From Nocardioides halotolerans DSM 19273 (GTDB lineage Bacteria > Actinomycetota > Actinomycetes > Propionibacteriales > Nocardioidaceae), in contig NZ_KE383922.1 in assembly GCF_000422805.1 (NCBI RefSeq), forward strand, positions 733,772-797,771: a DNA stretch of 64,000 nt, read 5' to 3'. Position 1 is the stretch's first letter, and the number at the start of each line of letters is the position of its first letter. The position numbers were made by a program, and so were the translations under genes. The notes under the pieces were generated by a model. The model saw only the letters and a list, made by a program, of their open reading frames with translations, had not been told where the DNA came from and ran no database searches. This document shows, piece after piece, positions 51,169 to 61,491 of this stretch.

Positions 51169-51306
51169 ATGGCCCCCTTCGCATCGCCCGACCGGGCCGC
51201 CACGCGGTGGCGGCCGCCGCTCGACGAGGACTCGCTCCGCACGATCCGCCGCGCCCGCGCGCTCAAGCGTCGCCGGCGCGCCCGGCGCGTGCTCACCCGC
51301 GTCTGA
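51169..51306 (+). CDS. Possible small basic protein, 45 residues
   Basis: A short frame starting MAPFASPD and ending in a very basic helix (RALKRRRRARRVLTRV). AGGAGGAGG lies 8-9 nt before the ATG, better than most starts here, which is the main reason to list it. No family recognised. It overlaps the convergent fadE34 end by 14 bases. It may be chance in this GC-rich DNA. Confidence 0.4.
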   Translation: MAPFASPDRAATRWRPPLDEDSLRTIRRARALKRRRRARRVLTRV

Positions 51307-53341
51307 GGCGCGGCAGCCCGAGGATCCGCTCGCCCGCGACGTTGCGCAGGATCTGCGTGGTCCCGCCCGCGATCGACAGGCAGCGGGTGTTGAGCAGCTC
51401 CCACTGGTCCTTGAGCAGCTGCTCCGACGGCGCCAGCAGCGCGTCGCCCTGCAGCTCGACGACGAGCTCGGCGCCGTCCTGACGGTTGCGGACGCCGAGC
51501 AGCTTCGCCACCGACGACTCGGCCCCCGGGCCGCGGCCCGCGAGCGAGCGCAACGTCGTGCGCACGCCGAGCAGCGAGCAGATCGTCGAGAGCGCGACCG
51601 CGCGCCCGATCCTCACGCGCTGCGCCTCGGTCAGGTCGAGGTCGCTCGCGAGGGTCACCGCACGCTCCGTCGACTTCGAGAGCCGGGTGGTGGCCATCGC
51701 CACCCGCTCGTTGGCCAGCGTGGTCCGGGCGAGCCTCCAGCCGTCGCCGAGCTCGCCGACCAGGCAGTCGTCGGGGACGAACACCTCGTCGAGGAACACC
51801 TCGTTGAAGAGGGCCTCGCCGGTGATCTCGCGGAGCGGCCTGACGTCGAGGCCCTCCGACCTCATGTCGACCAGGAAGTAGGAGATGCCGCGGTGCTGCG
51901 GGACGTCCGGGTCGGTGCGCGCCAGGCAGATGCCCCAGTCGGCACGCTGGGCGACCGACGTCCACACCTTCTGCCCGGTCAGCCTCCAGCCGCCGTCGAC
52001 CCGCTCCGCGCGGGTGCGGAGCGAGGCGAGGTCGGAGCCGGACCCCGGCTCGGAGAACAGCTGGCACCAGACCAGCTCGCCGCGCAGCGACGGCGTCACG
52101 AACCGCTCGCGCTGCGCGTCGTTCCCGTGCTCGAGGATCGTCGGGAGCGCCCACCCGGCGATCACGATGTCGGGGCGGCTCACGCCGGCGCGCGCCAGCT
52201 CCTCGTCGATCACGATCTGGGTGACGGCGTCGGCGTCGAGGCCGTACGGCGCCGGCCAGTGCGGCGTGAGGTAGCCCGCCTCGACCAACGCCCCCCGACG
52301 CTCCTCCTCGGGCAGCGCGCCGATGCGCTCGGCGACCTCGCGCACTCCGGGCCGCACCGGCCCGTCGCGGCCCTCGAGGTCGACCTCGACCCTGCGGCGC
52401 ACGCCGTCGACCGAGCGCGCGGTCAGCCGCAGCGCGGCCGCGTCGGCGTCGCCCACCAGCGCGCGCAGCGCCAGGGCCCGGCGTAGGTAGAGGTGGGCGT
52501 CGTGCTCGTAGGTGAACCCGATGCCGCCCAGCACCTGGATGCACGACTTGGCCACGGACACCGCGCCGTCGAAGCAGGTCACCTGCGCGACGTCGGCGGC
52601 GTGGGCCCACTGCTCGTCGTCGCCCTGACTGCTCCGGGCGCCGTCGGCCGCTGCGGCCGCGTCCCAGGCGGCCGCCGTCACCGCCTCCGAGGTCTCCAGC
52701 ATCTCCGCGCACAGGTGCTTGACCGCCTGGAAGGCGCCGATCTTCTGGCCGAACTGCTCGCGGACCTTGGCGTAGTCGACGGCCGTCTCCAGGCACCAGC
52801 GCGCGACGCCCGCCGCCTCGGCGGCCGCGAGCGTCACCGTCGTGCGCCGGACGAGGTCGCGCGGCTCGGCCGGACCCGCCGCGACGGTGCCGTGCCGCCG
52901 GGTCAGGTCGATCCCGAGCGCCGGCTCGGCGCCCTCGAGCGGCGTCAGCCCCTCGGCGCCCAGGACGTGGGTGGCGCCGGCGAGGTCGCCCGCGACGCCC
53001 GAGCCGTGCACCACGGCCACCGCGGCCCCGTCGCCGATCTCGGACGACGGCGCGACGACGGCCGCGACCGCCGTCGAGAGGAGCGGGCCGGGGACCAGCT
53101 CGTGGGCGCACGCCTCGAGCGCGACCGCCTGGTCGAGCACCGAGCCGCCACCGCCGCCGTACGCCTCGGGCAGCGCGATCGTCGCCGTGCCCATCTCGAC
53201 GCACGCCTTCCACGTGTCGCCGAAGCCCACCTCGGCCTCGCCGTCGGCGGCCCGGGCCGCCTCGCGCCCACCCAGCGACGCCGCCCACTCGCGCAGGCTG
53301 CGCGCGAGCTCGACGTGCTCCTCGGAGATCCCGATCGACAT
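51293..53341 (-). CDS. fadE34: FadE34/ChsE3, two-domain acyl-CoA dehydrogenase for steroid side chains
   Basis: 682 residues joining an N-terminal acyl-CoA dehydrogenase-like half (about 1-330: YAKVREQFGQKIGAFQAVKH, CIQVLGGIGFTYEHDAHLYL) and a C-terminal half (about 340-682: PAPYGLDADAVTQ, SEPGSGSDLASLRTRA, GQKVWTSVAQRADWG, ending LGLPRLRRG). It matches M. tuberculosis FadE34 (Rv3573c, 711 residues), which dehydrogenates steroid side-chain CoA esters. GAGGGG lies 6 nt before the ATG. A perfect KstR site is 21-34 bases upstream. In M. tuberculosis it neighbours kstR. Confidence 0.94.
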   Translation of the reverse strand: MSIGISEEHVELARSLREWAASLGGREAARAADGEAEVGFGDTWKACVEMGTATIALPEAYGGGGGSVLDQAVALEACAHELVPGPLLSTAVAAVVAPSSEIGDGAAVAVVHGSGVAGDLAGATHVLGAEGLTPLEGAEPALGIDLTRRHGTVAAGPAEPRDLVRRTTVTLAAAEAAGVARWCLETAVDYAKVREQFGQKIGAFQAVKHLCAEMLETSEAVTAAAWDAAAAADGARSSQGDDEQWAHAADVAQVTCFDGAVSVAKSCIQVLGGIGFTYEHDAHLYLRRALALRALVGDADAAALRLTARSVDGVRRRVEVDLEGRDGPVRPGVREVAERIGALPEEERRGALVEAGYLTPHWPAPYGLDADAVTQIVIDEELARAGVSRPDIVIAGWALPTILEHGNDAQRERFVTPSLRGELVWCQLFSEPGSGSDLASLRTRAERVDGGWRLTGQKVWTSVAQRADWGICLARTDPDVPQHRGISYFLVDMRSEGLDVRPLREITGEALFNEVFLDEVFVPDDCLVGELGDGWRLARTTLANERVAMATTRLSKSTERAVTLASDLDLTEAQRVRIGRAVALSTICSLLGVRTTLRSLAGRGPGAESSVAKLLGVRNRQDGAELVVELQGDALLAPSEQLLKDQWELLNTRCLSIAGGTTQILRNVAGERILGLPRLRRG

Positions 53342-53361
53342 GCAACCCCTCAGCGGCGAAC

Positions 53362-55151
<1,790 letters not shown>

Positions 55152-55155
<4 letters not shown>

Positions 55156-55910
55156 GCGGCCGGCCCGCCCTCGGGCTTGCGGAAGTAGAGCACCAGGCTC
55201 TTGCCGATCAGCGGGTCGAGCACCTTGCCGGCCAGCTGCAGGACCTTCGGCTGCTTCATGATCTCCCAGACCAGGAGCCGGTGGTAGGCGCGGGCGAGCG
55301 GGTGCCCGTCGTTGTCGACACCCACCGCGCACTTGATCCACCAGTACGGCGAGTGCAGGCCGTGCGCGTAGGCCTTGCCCTCGAAGACCATGGCGTCACC
55401 GGGCGTGCCGTCGTTGAGCCGGCCCGCCTTGGTGACCTTGTCGACCAGCTCGTGGTCGGTGTAGATGCGGATGTGGCCGCCCTCGGCGTGGTGGTAGTCG
55501 TCGGAGAGCTTCCAGTTGACGACCTCGGGCAGCCACCGCGGCACCGAGACGGCGAGGGTGCCGCCCGGGCGGAGCACGCGGACCAGCTCCTTGATGGCGT
55601 CGACGTCGGCGTGGATGTGCTCGAGCACCTCCGCGGCGACGACCCGGTCGAACTCGCCGTCGGCGAAGGGCAGCTGGAGCGCGTCACCCTGCTTGACGTC
55701 GGCCTCGGCGCCCGCGGGCACCTCGCCGGCCTGCTTCATCGCGTGGAACAGGTCGCTGACGCCGGCGAGCTCGTCGGCGTCCATGTCGAACGCCACCACG
55801 TCGGCGCCGCGGCGGTACATCTCGAAGGCGTGACGCCCCGCGCCGCACCCCATGTCGAGCACCCGGTCGCCCGGGCGCAGGCCCAGGCGCTCGAAGTCAA
55901 CGGTCAGCAC
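55152..55910 (-). CDS. Class I SAM-dependent methyltransferase in a glycosyltransferase operon
   Basis: 252 residues from GTG 55910, overlapping the GT4 end by 14 bases. Motif I is VLDMGCGAGRHAFEMYRRGADVV in part (18-32), followed by FDMDADEL, DALQLPFADGEFDRVVAAEVLEH in part, and RVLRPGGTLAVSVPRW. The UbiE/COQ5-like core with a C-terminal extension suggests methylation of a lipid or sugar made with the neighbouring glycosyltransferase. Confidence 0.87.
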
Positions 55911-57186
55911 GCGCTGTCTCCTTGCCCTTCGGCTTCGCGCCGCGACCCGCGCGCTCGGCCCGGTAGTCGGCGATCGTCTCCTCGTAGACGGCGGCGACCT
56001 TCGCCGCCACCGCGCGCCAGCTGAACAGCTCCTCGACCCGGCGGCGGCCGTTGGCGCCGTAGCGCGCCCGGCGCTCGGGGTCGTCGAGCAGCGCCGCGAG
56101 GGCGGCCTCGAGCTCGCCGACGTCACCGGGCGTGACGAGGTCGGCGCAGTAGCCGTCGGGACCGACGACCTCGGGGATGGCGCCGGCCCGCGAGACGATG
56201 AGCGGCGTGGCGCAGGCCATCAGCTCGGCGGTCGGCAGCGAGAACCCCTCGTAGAGGCTCGGTACGCAGGCGATCTCGGCCGAGCCCATCAGCTCGCACA
56301 GCTCGGGGTCGCTGATGCCGTTGACGAAGCGGACCGAGTCGGTGATCGACAGCTTGTCGATCAGTTGCTCGGTGCGGCCGCCCGGCTTGGGCTGGGTGAC
56401 CAGGATCAGCTCGACGTCGCGCTCGGTGCGGAGCTTGGCGAACGCCTCCAACAGGGTCGCGATGCCCTTCATGGGGGCGTCGGCGCTCGCCATCGCCATG
56501 ATCCGGCCCGCGACGCGCGGCGCGGTCGGGGGCACGAAGGTGTCGTCGACCCCGAGCAGCACGACCTCCATGCGCGCGGGGTCGACGCCGAAGTCCTTGG
56601 CGATGTCGCGCTTGGAGGTCTCCGACGGCGTCATGATCCTGCGCGCCCGTCGGGCCACGCGGCCCTGCATCCGCAGGAAGCCGTACCAGCGGCTGAGGGT
56701 GAGCTTGCGCCACGGGTTGCGGGTCTGGGCGAGGTCGATGCGCCGGTCGAAGGTGATCGGGTGGTGGATGGTGGTCACGAGCGGGAGCCCCAGCTCCTCG
56801 ATCGCCAGCATCCCGTAGCCCAGCACCTGGTTGTCGTGGACGACGTCGAAGTCGTCGACCCGCTCGGCGAGCAGGCGGGCCACCCGGCTGCTGAACGTCT
56901 TGGGCTCCGGGAACCCAGCCGCGCACATCGTGAGGAACTCCTCGACGTCGATCCGGTCGCGGAACTCACGCAGCTTCGGCACCCGGAACGGGTCGGGCTC
57001 GCGATAGAGGTCGAGGCTCGGGACCTTCGTCAGCCGCACGTCACCGTCGAGGTCGGGGTAGGGCTGGCCGGAGAAGACCTCGACGCTGTGGCCGAGCGCC
57101 TCCAGCTCGCGGCTGAGGTGGCGGATGTAGACGCCCTGGCCCCCGCAATGGGGCTTGCTGCGGTAGGACAGCAACGCGATCCGCAC
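55897..57186 (-). CDS. Family 4 (GT-B) glycosyltransferase
   Basis: 429 residues. N-terminal acceptor domain with CGGQGVYIRHLSRELEALGH (14-33) and VVHDNQVLGYG; C-terminal donor domain with the EGFSLPTAELMACATPLIVS ExxxxxxxE signature (about 330-349). GGGAGG lies upstream of the ATG, the first gene of a three-gene minus-strand operon (GT4, methyltransferase, toroid). It is divergent from kstR across a 176-bp region containing a KstR-like site, so it may share control. Product unknown. Confidence 0.9.
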   Translation of the reverse strand: MRIALLSYRSKPHCGGQGVYIRHLSRELEALGHSVEVFSGQPYPDLDGDVRLTKVPSLDLYREPDPFRVPKLREFRDRIDVEEFLTMCAAGFPEPKTFSSRVARLLAERVDDFDVVHDNQVLGYGMLAIEELGLPLVTTIHHPITFDRRIDLAQTRNPWRKLTLSRWYGFLRMQGRVARRARRIMTPSETSKRDIAKDFGVDPARMEVVLLGVDDTFVPPTAPRVAGRIMAMASADAPMKGIATLLEAFAKLRTERDVELILVTQPKPGGRTEQLIDKLSITDSVRFVNGISDPELCELMGSAEIACVPSLYEGFSLPTAELMACATPLIVSRAGAIPEVVGPDGYCADLVTPGDVGELEAALAALLDDPERRARYGANGRRRVEELFSWRAVAAKVAAVYEETIADYRAERAGRGAKPKGKETARADR

Positions 57187-57272
57187 GACGGCAGACCTCC
57201 CTTGACTCCGAAACAGAATCCGGCGGGCCGGCCCTGCGACGTACTAGATGATCCCTGGAACACGCGTGAAAC

Positions 57273-57291
57273 TGGAACGTGTTCCTATTAT
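57273..57291. promoter_or_regulatory. KstR-like autoregulatory site and -10 box before kstR
   Basis: TGGAAC-GT-GTTCCT (57273-57286) is a near match to TnnAACnnGTTnnA (last base T rather than A) with perfect GGAAC/GTTCC arms. A TATTAT -10 box (57286-57291) follows directly. A further half-like TGGAACAC lies at 57256-57263. The gap to the start at 57363 leaves a leader of about 65 nt. Confidence 0.72.
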
Positions 57292-57362
57292 GGACCACTC
57301 GTTATAGCCTAAACACCAGACCCAACGAGGGGCGGAGCACCTCACCTGCTGGAAGGTTCCAC

Positions 57363-57965
57363 GTGAGCAGCACGAACTCTTTGACGGTCGAGGATCTCGG
57401 GTCCGCCGCCCAGCGCGACCGTCGCAAGAGGATCCTCGACGCGACCATCGCCCTGGCCACCCAGGGTGGGTTCGACGCCGTCCAGATGCGTGCGGTCGCC
57501 GAGCAGGCCGACGTCGCCCTCGGCACGCTCTACCGCTACTTCCCCTCCAAGATCCACCTGCTCGTGTCCGCGCTCGGTCGCGAGTTCGAGCGCGCCAGCG
57601 CCTCGCTCGGCGACAAGCCGATCCCGGGCGACACCGCGTCCGAGCGGGTCATCTACGTGCTGCGCCGGACCACCCGCGGCCTCCAGGGCGACCCGCACCT
57701 CGCGGAGGCGCTGACCCGCGCGTTCATGTTCGCCGACGCCTCGGTGCAGGCCGAGATCCACACCGTCGGCATGCTGCTCACCCGCATGCTCACCCGCGCC
57801 ATGCACCCCGGCCAGACCGAGCTCACCGACGACGACGTCGCGATCGCCCGCGTGATCGGCGACGTCTGGCTCTCCACGCTGGTCGGCTGGGTCACCGGCC
57901 GCACCTCCGCCGCCGACACCGCGGCGCAGATGGAGAAGGCCGTCCACCTGCTGCTGCGCGACTGA
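57363..57965 (+). CDS. kstR: KstR, TetR-family master repressor of cholesterol catabolism
   Basis: 200 residues from GTG 57363 with GGAAGG 6 nt upstream. The N-terminal AAQRDRRKRILDATIALA, the HTH around 39-58 (VQMRAVAEQADVALGTLYRYFPS) and VSALGREFERA match M. tuberculosis KstR (Rv3574) very closely. It is relieved by 3-oxo-cholestenoyl-CoA-type ligands. Seven TnnAACnnGTTnnA-like sites in the window are its expected targets, including one before its own gene. An upstream in-frame ATG at 57279 lies within the promoter and is rejected. Confidence 0.96.
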   Translation: MSSTNSLTVEDLGSAAQRDRRKRILDATIALATQGGFDAVQMRAVAEQADVALGTLYRYFPSKIHLLVSALGREFERASASLGDKPIPGDTASERVIYVLRRTTRGLQGDPHLAEALTRAFMFADASVQAEIHTVGMLLTRMLTRAMHPGQTELTDDDVAIARVIGDVWLSTLVGWVTGRTSAADTAAQMEKAVHLLLRD

Positions 57966-57971
57966 TCGGAG

Positions 57972-57992
57972 CGGCCCGAGGAACGAGGGCCG
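57972..57992. terminator. Candidate bidirectional terminator between kstR and the PPOX gene
   Basis: CGGCCC-N9-GGGCCG forms a 6-bp stem 6 bases past the kstR stop, in the 45-bp gap between convergent genes. No U-tract. Confidence 0.4.
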
Positions 57993-58010
57993 GTCCGACG
58001 GAGCGTGGCT

Positions 58011-58508
58011 TCACTCGATGAACGCCGCGGTGCTCCCGCCGAGCTCCATGGCCGGCAGCCCGAGCTTGCGGTGGTCCCACGAGCGCGTGCGGTCGACGTC
58101 CAGCCGGACCACGACGCGGTTCTTCGCCATGAACTCGACGAAGGGCCGCATCTCCTCGGTGTACTCGCCGTTGTAGCGGTTGAAGATGTCGACGCAGACG
58201 TCCCAGACGACGTCCTCGTCCTCGATCACGACCCCGCGGCCCTCCAGCGCGACCCCGCGCAGCTGGTCGTAGGTGTGGCCGGCCTCGACCAGGAACGACA
58301 TGCGGGGGTCGCGGCGGAGGTTGACGACCTTCTGCGACTTGCGCTTGGTCTCGATCCAGACGGTGTTGTCCTTGACGGCGTACCACATGCCGACGAGGTG
58401 GATCTGGCCCTGCGGGCCGTACGTCGCGACGGTCGAGGACCGCTGCTGGTGGAGGAACTCGACGATCTCGTCGTGGGTCATCACGACCTGGGCGCGCTGG
58501 TTCGCCAC
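58011..58508 (-). CDS. Pyridoxamine 5'-phosphate oxidase-family (PPOX/F420-type) flavoprotein
   Basis: 165 residues from GTG 58508. Split-barrel PPOX fold: RSSTVATYGPQGQIHLVGMWY (18-38, split), TKRKSQKVVNLRRDPRMSFLVEAG and VRLDVDRTRSWDHRKLGL. Such actinobacterial proteins use FMN or F420 to reduce small molecules. M. tuberculosis has the F420 enzyme Ddn (Rv3547) in its cholesterol locus, but this sequence is not clearly the same subfamily. GTG lies 3 bases beyond the SDR stop, so it is the last gene of the fdxD-hsd4A operon. Confidence 0.82.
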   Translation of the reverse strand: MANQRAQVVMTHDEIVEFLHQQRSSTVATYGPQGQIHLVGMWYAVKDNTVWIETKRKSQKVVNLRRDPRMSFLVEAGHTYDQLRGVALEGRGVVIEDEDVVWDVCVDIFNRYNGEYTEEMRPFVEFMAKNRVVVRLDVDRTRSWDHRKLGLPAMELGGSTAAFIE

Positions 58509-58510
58509 GG

Positions 58511-59266
58511 TCAGCCGCCGAAGGCGTGGGTGGCGGTCACGCCGCCGTCGATCGCGATCTCCGCGCCGTTGACGTACGACGACTCGTCGCTGCCCAGGAA
58601 CACGTAGAGCGGCGCGACGTCCTCCGGGTGGCCGACGCGGCGCAGCGGGACCTTCGAGGCGCCGTACTCCATCGCGAGGTCGCCCCCGTGCACGCGGGTC
58701 ATCGGGGTGTCGATCATGCCGGGGTGCACCGAGTTGACGCGGATGTTGAACGGGCCGAGCTCGTGGGAGGCGCCCTTGGTCATCCCGCGGATCGCGAACT
58801 TGGTGGCGCCGTAGGCCACGGTGTTGGCCATGCCGCCGAGGCCCTCGGTCGACGAGGCGTTGATGATCGAGCCGCCGCCGTGGGCCTTCATGGTCGGCAC
58901 CACGGCCTGCATGCCGAGCCAGCAGCCGAGCTGGTTGACCCGCCACAGCAGCTCGACCTCGTCGACCGGCATCGCCTCGACGGTGCCGAAGCGCAGGATG
59001 CCGGCGTTGTTGGCCAGCACGTCGACGGGCCCGAACCGCTCGTTGGCGTCGGCGACCAGGGTCGCCCACGCGGCAGGGTCGCTCACGTCGTGGTCGACGA
59101 AGTGCGCCGCCGGGCCGAGCTCGTCGGCCAGCGCCTGCCCCTGCTCCTTGGCCACGTCGGCGACGACGACCCGGGCGCCCTCCGCGACGTAGGCCCGGAC
59201 GATGCCGGCGCCCTGCCCCATCGCGCCGCCGGTGACGATCGCGACCTTGCCGGTGAGACGATCCAT
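58511..59266 (-). CDS. SDR, 3-alpha(20-beta)-hydroxysteroid dehydrogenase-like
   Basis: 251 residues. SDR motifs [10 protein letters not shown] (12-21), NNAG (86-89), and the Ser/Tyr/Lys triad in [10 protein letters not shown] and [14 protein letters not shown], with [12 protein letters not shown] after it. The closest remembered family is the M. tuberculosis Rv2002 3-alpha/20-beta-hydroxysteroid dehydrogenase group. Position next to hsd4A suggests a steroid alcohol/ketone substrate. TGAGATG junction with hsd4A (1-base gap). Confidence 0.88.
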   Translation of the reverse strand: MDRLTGKVAIVTGGAMGQGAGIVRAYVAEGARVVVADVAKEQGQALADELGPAAHFVDHDVSDPAAWATLVADANERFGPVDVLANNAGILRFGTVEAMPVDEVELLWRVNQLGCWLGMQAVVPTMKAHGGGSIINASSTEGLGGMANTVAYGATKFAIRGMTKGASHELGPFNIRVNSVHPGMIDTPMTRVHGGDLAMEYGASKVPLRRVGHPEDVAPLYVFLGSDESSYVNGAEIAIDGGVTATHAFGG

Positions 59267-59267
59267 C

Positions 59268-60194
59268 TCAGACCCCGTCCTTGGAGAGCTGCAGAGCCAT
59301 CACGGAGTCGGCGGCGAAGCCGACGGAGGGGTCGCGCTCGGAGAAGAACTCGCCGACCTGGCGGTCGAGGTCGGGCAGGTCCCACACGGCCCCCGAGGCG
59401 TCGAAGCGCTGCTCGACGACGGGCGCGGCGAGGAGCGCGACCATCCCGCCGTAGACCACGAACACCTGCCCGGTGATCCGCTCGGCTGCCGGCGAGGCGA
59501 GGTAGGCGACCAGCGGGGCCACGTGCTCCGGCGAGTAGGGGTCGACCTCCTGACCAGAGGTGTCCTCGCCGAACACCTCGGCGGTCATCGCCGTGCGGGC
59601 GCGGGGGCAGATCGCGTTGGCGCGGACGCCGAGCCGGCCCAGGCCGCGTGCCGAGGACAGCGTGAGCGCGGCGATGCCGGCCTTCGCCGCGGCGTAGTTG
59701 GCCTGCCCGGGCGACCCGCCCAGGAACGCCTCGGAGGCGGTGTTGACGATCCGGCCGTAGACCGGGGCCCCGTCGGCCTTCGACCGCTCGCGCCAGTACG
59801 ACGCCGCGTTGCGCGAGAGCAGGAAGTGGCCGCGCAGGTGCACCCGGATCACGTCGTCCCACTCCTCGTCGGAGAGGTTGAACAGCATCCGGTCGCGGGT
59901 CATGCCGGCGTTGTTGACCACGACGTCGAGCCGGCCGAACCCCTCGACGGCCGCGGCCAGCATGGCGTCGGCGGTGGCCCGCTCCCCCACGTCGCCCTCG
60001 ACGATCGCGACCTCGGCGCCGAGCCCCTTGAGCTCGTCGGCGGCGTCGTCCGCGGCGCCGGGCAGGTCGTTGAGCACGACGCGCGCCCCGGCTCTCGCCA
60101 GGGCGACGGCCTCGGCGCGTCCGAGCCCGGCGCCGGCGCCCGTGACGACCGCGACCCGACCGTCGAGCGAGAGGTCGCCGTCGGCGTCAGCCAC
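59268..60194 (-). CDS. hsd4A: Hsd4A, 17-beta-HSD4-type SDR of sterol side-chain beta-oxidation
   Basis: 308 residues, matching Rv3502c: [73 protein letters not shown] with catalytic Tyr/Lys, and a C-terminal extension ending [16 protein letters not shown]. It oxidises 3-hydroxyacyl-CoA esters of the steroid side chain. GTG 60194 starts 3 bases after the ferredoxin stop. Order Mce4-hsd4A-fdxD follows M. tuberculosis Rv3494c-Rv3503c. Confidence 0.93.
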   Translation of the reverse strand: MADADGDLSLDGRVAVVTGAGAGLGRAEAVALARAGARVVLNDLPGAADDAADELKGLGAEVAIVEGDVGERATADAMLAAAVEGFGRLDVVVNNAGMTRDRMLFNLSDEEWDDVIRVHLRGHFLLSRNAASYWRERSKADGAPVYGRIVNTASEAFLGGSPGQANYAAAKAGIAALTLSSARGLGRLGVRANAICPRARTAMTAEVFGEDTSGQEVDPYSPEHVAPLVAYLASPAAERITGQVFVVYGGMVALLAAPVVEQRFDASGAVWDLPDLDRQVGEFFSERDPSVGFAADSVMALQLSKDGV

Positions 60195-60197
60195 GCG

Positions 60198-60389
60198 TCA
60201 CTCCACCAGCGAGATCGCCGCGCGCGGGCAGGCCGCCACCGCGCGCTTGACGTTCTCGATGTTCTCGTCGGTGGTCTCCTCCGTCTTGAGCCAGAGGTTG
60301 TCGTCGTCGTCGAGCTCGAACACCTCGGGGGCCATCGCCTCGCAGAGGGCGTTGGACTCGCAGAGGTCGTAGTCGACCTTGATCTTCAT
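60198..60389 (-). CDS. fdxD: FdxD-type [3Fe-4S] ferredoxin
   Basis: 63 residues. Three cluster cysteines are visible, Cys10, Cys16 and Cys54 (CESNALC and AACPRAA), with no fourth at the usual place, giving a [3Fe-4S] cluster as in actinobacterial P450 ferredoxins. The equivalent Rv3503c lies at the same place beside hsd4A. It probably carries electrons for a steroid hydroxylase (KshA or CYP) encoded elsewhere. Confidence 0.92.
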   Translation of the reverse strand: MKIKVDYDLCESNALCEAMAPEVFELDDDDNLWLKTEETTDENIENVKRAVAACPRAAISLVE

Positions 60390-60413
60390 GGCGTGGTTGC
60401 CTCGCTCATTCGT

Positions 60414-61397
60414 CTAGGAGCCTTCGCTCGAGTGGCCGGGGAACACGTGGGCTGTCGGGTCGATGGCGACGGTGGCGTTGTTGACGGCGGTGGCGGCCTC
60501 GCCGAAGCCGACGGCGATGAGGCGGCACTTGCCGGCGTACTCGGTGATGTCGCCGGCCGCGAAGACACGCGGCAGGTTGGTGCGCATCGAGGGGTCCACG
60601 ATGATGTGCCGCTTCGAGACCTCGAGCCCCCACTGCTGCAGCGGGCCGAGGTCGGCGATGAAGCCGAGCGCGGCGACGAGGGCCTGGCAGGGCCGGGTGA
60701 CCGCCTCGCCGTCCACGTCGATCACGACCGACTCGAGCGTGGTCTCGCCGACGAGCTCGGTGACCTGCGCCTTGGTGATGATCTCGACGTCGGACTCCAT
60801 GACCTGCTGCACCGTGCGCTCGTGGGCCCGGAAGGCGTCGCGGCGGTGCACCAGCGCGATGCTGCGCGCGATGCCCTGGAGGTTGAGCGCCCAGTCGAAA
60901 GCGCTGTCGCCGCCGCCGACGATCACAACGTCCTTGCCGGCGTACGGCTCGAAGCTGGGCACGAAGAACTCCATGCCGCGCCCGAGCCAGCCGTCGCCGG
61001 CGGGCAGCGGCCGCGGGCTGAACTTCCCGATGCCCGCGGTGATGAGCACCGCCCCGGCGCGGATCTCGGTGCCGTCGTCGCAGGTCACCGTGACGCCGTC
61101 GTCGTCGTGGACCAGGCCGGTGGCGGTCCGGTCGAGGAGGTACTCCGGCTTCGCGGTCGCCGCCTGCTCGACGAGCCCCTCGACCAGGCCGCGGCCCTTG
61201 ACCGCCGGGAAGCCCGCGACGTCGAAGATCTGCTTCTCGGGATACATCGCCGTGATCTGGCCGCCGAGCTCGGGCAGCGAGTCGACGACCGCGACCCGAT
61301 GACCGCGGAAGCCGGCGTAGTAGGTCGCGAACAGTCCCGTGGGACCGGCGCCGATGATCAGGAGGTCGGTCTCGACGACCGTGCCGGCTGCGCTCAC
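60414..61397 (-). CDS. Thioredoxin-reductase-like ferredoxin-NADP+ reductase
   Basis: 327 residues. FAD motif IIGAGPTGLFA (14-24), NADP motif VIVGGGDSAFDWAL (about 157-170), and the FAD-closing FAAGDITEYAGKCRLIAVG. It lacks the CxxC of thioredoxin reductase, as expected for the ferredoxin reductase subgroup. Together with FdxD 24 bases downstream it makes a complete NADPH-to-ferredoxin chain. GTG 61397 is preceded by GGAAGG and a perfect KstR site. In M. tuberculosis this gene is not next to fdxD, so the pairing is notable. Confidence 0.9.
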   Translation of the reverse strand: MSAAGTVVETDLLIIGAGPTGLFATYYAGFRGHRVAVVDSLPELGGQITAMYPEKQIFDVAGFPAVKGRGLVEGLVEQAATAKPEYLLDRTATGLVHDDDGVTVTCDDGTEIRAGAVLITAGIGKFSPRPLPAGDGWLGRGMEFFVPSFEPYAGKDVVIVGGGDSAFDWALNLQGIARSIALVHRRDAFRAHERTVQQVMESDVEIITKAQVTELVGETTLESVVIDVDGEAVTRPCQALVAALGFIADLGPLQQWGLEVSKRHIIVDPSMRTNLPRVFAAGDITEYAGKCRLIAVGFGEAATAVNNATVAIDPTAHVFPGHSSEGS

Positions 61398-61433
61398 GAC
61401 GTCGATCCTTCCACGCGTCCTGCCTTCCCGGAC

Positions 61434-61447
61434 TGGAACGTGTTCTA
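61434..61447 (-). promoter_or_regulatory. KstR operator before the ferredoxin reductase-fdxD-hsd4A operon
   Basis: TGGAAC-GT-GTTCTA matches TnnAACnnGTTnnA at all fixed positions. It lies 37-50 bases upstream of the GTG at 61397. Confidence 0.8.
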
Positions 61448-61491
61448 GTTTTGCACGAACGCCGGAGCGTCCGCCACCCGGGGGCGCGCGG

